A DNA stretch of 64,000 nucleotides. Source: Danio rerio (lineage: Eukaryota; Chordata; Actinopteri; Cypriniformes; Danionidae). The DNA is taken from contig NC_133197.1 in the NCBI RefSeq assembly GCF_049306965.1, positions 1,557,501 to 1,621,500 of the forward strand. The letters are read 5' to 3'. Both the position numbers and the translations under genes were made by a program. The notes under the pieces are model-generated. The model saw nothing but the letters and a program-made list of their open reading frames with translations. It was not told the origin of the DNA and did not search any database. Of the stretch, positions 56,707 to 64,000 are shown in pieces (the stretch's first letter is position 1; the number at the start of each line of letters is the position of its first letter).

Positions 56707-57497
56707 AGATCAATGAAGACATGAAGAATTACTTAAGCGTTCATTCCAAGATGAAGCCGTTTTCGTGCTCTTTGTGTGGAAAGAGTTTCAAACGTCCAGA
56801 CAGTTTAAGAAAACATCAGATGATCCACACTGGAGAGAAACCCTACAAGTGTTCACACTGCGACAAGACATTCAGTGAGTTAAGGAAACAGAAAACACAT
56901 GAGAGGATTCACACGGGAGAGAAACCGTACACATGCACTCAGTGTGGGAAGAGTTTTAGACTATCATCAAGCCTTAATCTACACATGATGATCCACGGCG
57001 GAGAGAAACCTTACAAGTGTTCACACTGCGACAAAACATTCAATGAGTCGGGAAAACTGAAAGCTCATGAGAGGATTCACACGGGAGAGAAACCGTACAC
57101 CTGTACTCAGTGTTGGAAGAGTTTCAGACTATCATCAAGCCTTAATCTACACATGATGATTCACACTGGAGAGAAACCGCACCAATGTGATCAATGCGGC
57201 AAAGGATTTCCAAGGCCTAAAGAGCTGAAGAGGCATCTTAGAGTTCATACAATGAAGAAGCCTTATTCGTGTTCTGAGTGTGGAAAGAGTTTTACACTGC
57301 AGTCAAGTTTAAAAAGACATCAGAAGATCCACACTGGACTGAGAGAGCATGTGTGCTTTGAGTGTGGGAAGAGTTTTACCACAGCTGAACATTTGATAGA
57401 GCACCAGAGGACTCACACTGGAGAGAAACCAGATATGGAGTGTGGGAAGAGCTTCACACAATCATCAACTTTTAAAGAAGACATGGAGAGAAAATAA
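56707..57497 (+). CDS. U4 terminal zinc-finger exon (8 intact fingers plus a degenerate one)
   Basis: Acceptor CTCGATTTTCAG, phase 1. Leader EINEDMKNYLSVHSKMKP, then FSCSLCGKSFKR, YKCSHCDKTFSE, YTCTQCGKSFRL, YKCSHCDKTFNE, YTCTQCWKSFRL, HQCDQCGKGFPR, YSCSECGKSFTL and HVCFECGKSFTT. A ninth finger has lost its first Cys and both His (PDMECGKSFTQSSTFKEDME); it ends RK with TAA (57495-57497). Fingers 2-3 and 4-5 are near copies, an internal two-finger duplication absent from U3. Finger-like DNA continues past the stop in another frame (to about 57580). Confidence 0.9.
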
Positions 57498-59101
57498 TGA
57501 GGCAAGGCATTTTTAATGGCTGCAGAGCTGAAGGAACATCTTAGAGTTCATATAAAGGAGAAGCCTCATGACAATGCTTTCAAGACATTTTTCAGCATTC
57601 ATACTCGAGTGTTTTTTCTGAGGATGAGCAGAGTGAATGTGCACAAAATCACTCCCTGAGGTTAGATGGTGCTTAATGAACTTACAACTTCTGAAAGGAA
57701 AGTGAAACTCACCATCCAGTTTTATTTGATCTGTTTTCGACTCTTCTAAAGCTTAAATATACCATAATATGTTTGCAGATATTTATGAAACGTGCTAAGT
57801 GAATATATTTGTTCATCTGAAAAACATTGCTGAAGTCAGTTAATCTCTTTTGAAAGTCTTTGTTTTGGTCTCTATAACCAGCCCACTGCCAGTTTACCCA
57901 ATTACATTTCAGCACTCCGAGTTGACTTGATTGAAAACACCACTTTATTTCAGTCATGATGGCTGCTTCAATTGTTCTGGCCACGGCAAACTGTGATTTC
58001 ATTAAGTCATCAGAGGAAGGGCTGGGTCAAGAAGTGTTTTGATTTTAGAGTGCAATACCTAGTTTAACCACTGGATGTCAATCTCACACACTGCACCTTT
58101 AACACCTTGGAAAAAAAATCCACTTGTTTCACTTTCACTCTTCAAGCTATTCAGGAGCCATGCGCACCCACTGACAGGTAAAGATGTTCACTGTAGTCTG
58201 AGGGATTGAGACGCACTGGCCAATGTTTGTGTGCGTACATGACTGACCAAGGTGGGGTGGCAAACATTTCATTAGTGTCCTCCAAATTTATCCACCACCT
58301 ATTCATGTTATACATAACTACCTTAATTCAGCAACTCTTCGTCAGCGCTGTTTCATGATGACTGTTAATCAGAGCATCACACATAAAAGCCTCTACAGCT
58401 CGTGGCTGTGTGTGCAGTGAGCAGTTGGGCCATATACAAGTATAAATCAGACTTTAAGAAAGGGATAAAGGTACTGTAAAAGCCCAAACAATGACTCTAT
58501 AATGCAAAAGTGGAATCTTTTACATTTTGGGACATTTAGAAATCCCAAAGAGGACATAAAAGATGACATATGGTCAGCCTATCTGAATGTTTTATTATTG
58601 TAGGCCTTTATCATTTTGTTTCATGATGGAATCCAGGGTTGCTGCTTGCCTAAAGAGTGCCCTATGCTAAATTTTACTGTGGTGCCCCCATGGAGGAACA
58701 AAAACATACAAACATATGTATTTATTTATTTATATACATAAATATGCATATAAAAACTCAAAATCATACTTAAACATTTAAATATTTACATTATAAAATA
58801 ATAGTTTCCATTAAAATAAACACTGACATGTGACCATGGCTTCTCATGTACATACAAAAAATTGTCCGTTTTTTTTATTTTTTTTTTAGCGTTCGTCGTT
58901 AAATAATTTTTTCCAACGTTTTCATCAACATATTTTGAATATATTTTATTGACGCTCAGATCATGTTAATTATAATAAATAAATTGTGATATTCATCTTT
59001 TAAGCAACCGAGATGGTGCTCCACTCCGGAGTTGGTGCCCTACCCAACCTGCGTACTCCGCGCATAGGGATTAGCGGGACTGGTGCAATCCATCTTATAA
59101 T
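57498..59101. other. U4 3' flank
   Basis: To about 58620 this parallels the U3 flank (48303-49370). After that there are AT-rich sequence and unclassified repeat-like sequence (58640-59090). No gene. Confidence 0.5.
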
Positions 59102-59496
59102 CAGGGTTCAACACTAATGATTTTTTCTACTGGTCCGATCGGGCCAATGGTTCAGATTTTTACTTGCCCTGCCAAAATTTTCTCTGTTCCCACCAAAGAA
59201 AAAATAAAATGTAATAGCTATTTTTTAAGCCACGTATTTTAAATAATGTGTCAAAAATAATGTCTATAATTATTTAATTTTTTAAATAATATTTTTTAAA
59301 TGTTAATATATGTATAATGAGCAAAATTATGTGTTAACAAAAGAGCAGTATGGACAAATGTGAAGGTATTTTATTTTAGTTCGAAATTATTTAACAAAAG
59401 GTGGCCTCAATCGGGCCAGTAATGATCCTGTCTACTATCCCAAGCGTCTCTCACACTGGCCCCGGGCCATCGGGCAGTCCTTGTTGTTGAGCCCTG
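59102..59496. mobile_element. hAT-type element (CAGGGTTCAAC family), copy 2
   Basis: CAGGGTTCAACACTAATGAT at the left and CAGTCCTTGTTGTTGAGCCCTG in inverse at the right. A shortened relative of 41892-42549. Confidence 0.8.
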
Positions 59497-59518
59497 ATAA
59501 TGCAAAGTAATAAACAAT

Positions 59519-60047
59519 AGCTGCGTCCCAAATCGCATACTTTTGCACTATTCTACGCCATTTTGTAGTATAAATAGTGTTAGTAGTGTGTTCACACTGA
59601 AAACTCAAAAAATAATAAGTGCACTTTAATTACCCGGATGATGCACTCATTCAGCCGCTAAAATGATGGACACTTCACACACTCAGCGGCCGCAGGTTTG
59701 GTAATGTAGCGGAAGGGGCGGAGCTATCGGACGCACATGTTGAATAACTTTATTTATTTTGGATGGTGAAAGCAAAATTCTCCTACAAGAGTGATTATAG
59801 CTCCTCCTGATGGTGAATGCAGTTACACTCATGGCAGGTATTATTTGATAATTCGGTCGTTTATTTCACTGATTTGGCAACCGTCAAACGTCATCAGGGA
59901 AACGGTTTGAATTTCCGCTTAGTAAAAAAACATTAGTGTGCCATTTGGGACGACACTACATACATATACTATCCTGTTGAGTGTGTAGGTGCATAAGTAC
60001 ATAGTGCATGAGTGCATAGTGTATAGTGTGCCATTTGGGACGCAGCT
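59519..60047 (-). mobile_element. TIR element (AGCTGCGTCCCAAAT family), copy 2, inverted
   Basis: AGCTGCGTCCCAAATCGCAT to GTGCCATTTGGGACGCAGCT; inverse of 13745-14279 over its length with few differences, so probably young. Confidence 0.85.
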
Positions 60048-60402
60048 ATAATGTCTTGGGCAGATTCATCACCTGTAATTGTAATCTTTTATCATTAAGA
60101 TTTACAACACATACAGATTTTACCTGTTCAGGAAAGACGCGTTACACTTTAAATGACGAAAAAGGATTTATTCAAACTTTCTTTTAAGAAAAAGCTTTTT
60201 TTTCTCACTTAAAATAGAATTACATTTGCTTTTAATTTTGTTGGGTGTATTTTTAACAGCTTTTAAGAGCCTAATAAACACAATTTCACGTCTTATTCTA
60301 ATTAATTAGGCTTTTTTCTCTACATTAGCGATTGTTTTTGTCCTGTCTAAGTGTTTTAGTTTGGCGTGTTGTTGAGCCTCCGTTGCTCCCGCCTCGCGGT
60401 GA

Positions 60403-60451
60403 TGACGTCAGCGCTGACGCGTTCATTCAGCGTCGAGTCTTCAGAGCTGAG
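60403..60451 (+). promoter_or_regulatory. U5 CRE core promoter and non-coding exon 1
   Basis: TGACGTCA at 60403-60410, TTCAGCGTCGAGTCTTCAGA and GCTGAG|GTGAGTCG with GT at 60452. Confidence 0.75.
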
Positions 60452-61309
60452 GTGAGTCGTTGACGCTTTTTCTCGTGTTTACACAACAATAAAACACACT
60501 TTACAGTTTATTAAAGCGACAATCTGCGACTAGTTTCTGCATTGAGTTCACCTCTATCTGTGTGTCTGCTGACCAAAACAATACAGCAGGCAGAGAGCAG
60601 CTCTGAGAGGACTATATGAGTGAATGTGTTTAAGTTTTCCTCTATTGTGAATGAAGGTTTTTACGTCAGTTTTAATATCACAGTGTAATATGTGAATGTA
60701 AATAAAGGGAATCTGCTGCAGCTTCGATGTTGAAAGCGTTTACATTTTTAGTTAATAGTGAACCCTGATTTATTAAAGGTTTTTGTGACTTCTCAAATAG
60801 ATGTGCTGCTGCTAACAATCTACTCAATTAATTGGTATAAATGCTTACTTCCTATTGAAATTAGATGTTGATGTCGAAGCATTTTTAAATACAATTAATT
60901 ATAATAGTGTTTATCCTGCAAATACTTAATAGTCTGATTTGATGATCCTGGATGTCTGTTTAATGAGTGTTTGCAGTCTGTGCCTCATCAATAATATTAT
61001 CAGAGCTGCTGAAATCCACTTTATTTCATGTCAATAGATTCTTTGTGCTTTGTCATTCATTATACTGATGTCTTCAGATCTACAAATTATCACAATCATT
61101 AAATTTTATTTGTGTCAGTATATTACAAACTAACATATTGTATCCAATACAAGATATAGCATCATATTATGATTCATCAGTCAGTGAAATGAATCAGATT
61201 TCACATATCACCTATATAAAGGGGTTGTATGGAGACATGCCTAGCATTTAAAAGTGAAAGCATACCCATTTTTATGCTAAAATATTACTTTCATTTACTT
61301 GATTTTCAG

Positions 61310-61668
61310 AGCTGAATGAAGACATGAAGAATCACTTAAATGTTCATTCAAAGATGAAGCGTTTTCTATGCACTTTGTGTGGAAAGAGCTACAATCATCC
61401 AAACAGTTTAAGAAGACATCAGATGGTCCACACTGGGGAGAGACCTTACAAGTGTTCACACTGCGGAAAAACATTCAATGACTCGGGGAGTCTAAAAGCA
61501 CATGAGAGGATTCACACTGGAGAGAAGCCGTACACGTGTACTCAGTGTGGGAAGAGTTTCATACGATCGTCAGACCGTAATCGACACATGATGACCCACA
61601 GGTCTCTGAGACTCATCAATATTTTCCGAGCTGCTGAAATCCTCTTTTTTTTCCTGTCAGTAGTTTAG
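61310..61668 (+). pseudogene. U5 misplaced, truncated zinc-finger exon (3 fingers)
   Basis: Acceptor TTGATTTTCAG, phase 1. Leader ELNEDMKNHLNVHSKMK, then FLCTLCGKSYNH, YKCSHCGKTFND and YTCTQCGKSFIR, the last with an atypical helix (DRNRHMMTH). At about 61600 homology to fingers stops inside the inter-finger linker and the frame runs into intron 1-type sequence, stopping at 61668. No splice donor. Lying 5' of the FiNZ exon, it could only be used with its own ATG (61324). Confidence 0.75.
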
Positions 61669-61841
61669 TTTGGTTTTAACCAATTATTTTTCTTAATGCT
61701 GTCAACTGCAAGATATAACATCATAATAAGATCTATTTCCTTAATCAGTGTAAATGAATCAGATTTCTCTGTTTATTCTCCTGAAGCTCTGCCGCCATCA
61801 GTGAAAGACAAAGACAGAGTTTATTGAAGGACAGTGAGAAG

Positions 61842-61896
61842 ATGAGTGATCCAGAACCCTGCAGAATTAAACAGGAGGAGACTGAAGAACTAATAG
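61842..61896 (+). CDS. U5 FiNZ leader exon
   Basis: MSDPEPCRIKQEETEELI plus one base, donor GTTTGT at 61897. The 5' leader from about 61787 has an extra GCCG before CATCAG. Confidence 0.88.
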
Positions 61897-62421
61897 GTTT
61901 GTTTATTTATTACTCTTCAATATTGAGGCTGAAGGTCAGTGCGGTTATTAACCTTTAAACACTTCATCAGTTTTAGTTCTTTTTCATATTTCTTTTCATT
62001 ATATCTTAACAATATTTCTGTTTAGTATACGGGACACTGTTTTTACTGTTTAGTTTTTCACTTTTTATGCTGAAGTTTCATTAAACATTAAAATTACTAA
62101 TAAAAAAGTTAGTGATTAGCGAATCGCTCATATATCTGCTCTGAGACGGATCCTCTGATAGACACGGCTTTGAAATGCTCCAGTGTCAAGGGAAACGTTC
62201 GATAATGCAATTTTGTCCTTTAATACAAGCAGTCAGTTATATATAAACTGTAGCTTTTATTTTAGCTGCTTAAAGAAAACACTCTTTAAATTTATCAAAC
62301 AAAACTTTTTAATCATTGTCCCGCTTGCTTTTTGAGCATTGTCGTGCAAGTTCTTAAACACCTGTCATTGGTCATTGTGTTCCCGCACTCAACAGAAAGG
62401 GATGCTATTGGCTCTGATGGT

Positions 62422-63501
62422 CAGGGCCGGCACGTCCATAGAGGCGACCTAGGCAGCTGCCTAGGGCGGCAGAATAGAGAGGACGGCGTCCGCAACACTA
62501 CCCTCACCCCCCGCACCCTCATTTATATCCGCGTCTAGGGCGGCAGAATAGAGAGGGCGGCGTCTCCGACACTACCGTCACCACCCGCGCATTATATCCG
62601 TGTCTAGTGCGATAGAATAGAGAGGTCGGTGTCTGCGGCACTACCCTCACCACCCGCGCCCTCAGTTATATCCGCGTCTAGTGCGATAGAATAGAGAGGG
62701 CGGTGTCCGCGGCACTACCCTCACCACCCGCGCCCTCAGTTATATCCGCGTCTAGTGCGATAGAATAGAGAGGGCGGCGTCTGCGGCACTACCCTCACCA
62801 CCCGCGCCCTCAGTTATATCCGCGTCTAGTGCGATAGAATAGAGAGGGCGGCGTCTGCGGCACTACCCTCACCACCCGCGCCCTCAGTTATATCCGCGTC
62901 TAGTGCGATAGAATAGAGAGGGCGGCGTCTGCGGCACTACCCTCACCACCCGCGCCCTCAGTTATATCCGCGCCTAGTGCGATAGAATAGAGAGGGCGGC
63001 GTCCGTGGCACTACCCTCACCACCCGTGCCCTCAGTTATATCCGCGTCTAGTGCGATAGAATAGAGAGGGCGGCGTCCCCGACACTACCCTACAACCCGC
63101 GCCCTCAGTTATATCCGCGTCTAGTGCGATAGAATAGAGAGGGCGGCGTCCCCGACACTACCCTACAACCCGCGCCCTCAGTTATATCCGCGTCTATTGT
63201 GATAGAATAGAGAAGACGGCGTCCCCGACACTACCCTACAACCCGCGCCCTCAGTTATATCCGCGTCTATTGTGATAGAATAGAGAAGACGGCTTCCCCG
63301 ACACTACCCTCACCACCCGCGCCCTCAGTAATATCCACGTCTATTGTGATAGAATAGAGAAGGCGGCGTCCCCGACACTACCCTCACCACCCGCGCCCTC
63401 AGTTATATCCGCATGTAGGGCTACAGAATAGAGAGGGTTGGGGTTGAGGGCGGCGTGACCGTCCTTTGGCTAAAGCGGTAGTTGAGCTTGCTCCGGCCCT
63501 G
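62422..63501. mobile_element. hAT-type element built around a minisatellite
   Basis: CAGGGCCGGCACGTCC at the left and TTGCTCCGGCCCTG at the right, flanked by an imperfect 8-bp duplication (CTGATGGT / CTACTGGT). The CTAGGGCGGC end motif is typical of a widespread hAT family. Almost the whole interior is the tandem repeat at 62455-63440. Confidence 0.72.
62455..63440. repeat. 74-bp GC-rich minisatellite, about 13 copies
   Basis: Units with period 74 (some 72), for example starts at 62701, 62775, 62849 and 62923. Each contains CACTACCCTCACCACCCGCG, CCCTCAGTTATATCCGCG and TAGAATAGAGAGGGCGGCG. Copies in the middle are nearly identical; outer ones diverge. Confidence 0.95.
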
Positions 63502-63574
63502 CTACTGGTCAGTGTGGCTCTGGTGTTGTTCACTGAGTAATGTGGATACATATGATCGGTCGTGGTTAGTCTAT

Positions 63575-64000
63575 AATGTGGGTATATTTAATGAATCTTT
63601 ATTTGTAGAGTGCTTTTATAATGTTGATTGTGTCAAATCAGCTTAACATAGAAGATTATAGTCAATTGAAACAGTGTCGGTCCAGTTATCAGAGTTCAGT
63701 GTGGTTTAATTTTCACTGCTGAAAGTTCAAACACTGAAGAGCAAATCCTTGAGTAGCTCCACAAGTCCCAACCAAGCAAGCCAGTGGCGACAGCGGCAAG
63801 GAACAAAACTTCACCAATTGGCTAAAGTGAAGGAAAAAACCTCGAGAGCAACCAGGCTCAGTTGGGCACGACCATTTCTGCTATGGCCAAAAGTCTTGTG
63901 CAGAGGTGCAGTCTAGGTGCTGGAGAACACTAAATGTCCATCGTGGAGAAGCTGCAGATGGGAGAGGTCACCGGCTGGTGTACAGGGTGTCCCTTCAGGA
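63575..64000 (+). repeat. Interspersed repeat (CTTTATTTGTTTAGCGC family), copy 2
   Basis: Same sequence as 54550-54980 (AATGAATCTTTATTTGTAGA, TCAAACACTGAAGAGCAAAT, CTCAGTTGGGCACGACCATT); continues beyond the window. Confidence 0.7.

Larger units (their letters stand above)
49711..57497 (+). other. FiNZ zinc-finger gene unit U4 (gene model)
   Basis: Model: exon 1 ending 49759; FiNZ exon 50471-50525; internal zinc-finger exons 51476-51844 (369 nt) and 53596-54225 (630 nt); terminal exon 56707-57497. Coding total 1845 nt, 614 residues, eighteen intact fingers in blocks of 3, 7 and 8. All junctions phase 1. Confidence 0.78.
60403..64000 (+). other. FiNZ zinc-finger gene unit U5 (partial, rearranged)
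   Basis: Promoter/exon 1 to 60451 and a normal FiNZ exon (61842-61896), but a truncated zinc-finger exon (61310-61600) lies between them. Two stretches of intron 1 sequence flank it (about 60955-61200 and 61601-61786). No zinc-finger exon follows the FiNZ exon before the window ends, where a minisatellite-bearing hAT and another repeat occupy the space; it may lie beyond 64000. Confidence 0.7.

Noticed and set aside
62455-63440. CRISPR-like direct repeats
   Set aside because: Contiguous 74-bp tandem repeat without spacers in a vertebrate transposon.

Overview
The window looks like zebrafish (Danio rerio) or a very close cyprinid, most likely a C2H2 zinc-finger cluster of the kind found on the zebrafish chromosome 4 long arm. 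Three things point there: tandem zinc-finger genes with the fish-specific FiNZ leader peptide (MSDPEPCRIKQEETEELI), many DANA-type tRNA SINEs plus a 5S-rRNA-derived SINE3, and a dense nest of hAT, Tc1/mariner, TTAA-flanked and other DNA-transposon relics. All host genes are on the + strand. No LTR or retroviral element was recognised.

Layout. 2-211 is the 3' end of a zinc-finger gene that starts outside the window. 212-6200 is repeat-rich and has no gene. 6205-9280 and 11655-16331 are two paralogous genes with a non-coding first exon and one zinc-finger exon starting MSKPQ (7 and 11 fingers); neither shows a FiNZ exon. From 20.9 kb to the end there are five tandem FiNZ units (U1-U5), with promoters at about 20917, 27638, 37897, 49711 and 60403. 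Each has a CRE palindrome (TGACGTCA), a short non-coding exon ending GCTGAG|GTGAGT, and a FiNZ leader exon. Zinc-finger exons follow the leader in U1-U4; U5 has one before the leader.

The most notable point is the exon architecture. In U1-U4 every intron after the FiNZ exon is phase 1. All seven internal zinc-finger exons are multiples of three, and each ends in a splice donor (GTRAGT or GTAAGC) placed so that reading through reaches a stop within three to six codons. Each such exon can therefore be spliced onward, skipped without a frameshift, or used as a terminal exon. Deduced full-length products are 273 aa (U1, 7 fingers), 429 aa (U2, 11), 583 aa (U3, 16 intact) and 614 aa (U4, 18 intact). 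U5 is rearranged: a truncated zinc-finger exon sits before its FiNZ exon, between two copies of intron 1 sequence. Its downstream zinc-finger exons are not in the window.

These proteins are expected to be nuclear, sequence-specific DNA binders. The FiNZ family is thought to repress transposons in cyprinids, as KRAB zinc-finger proteins do in tetrapods; that role is family knowledge and inference, not something the sequence shows. Introns and spacers are almost entirely mobile-element fossils, many with readable target-site duplications and nesting order, which give relative dates for the cluster's duplications.
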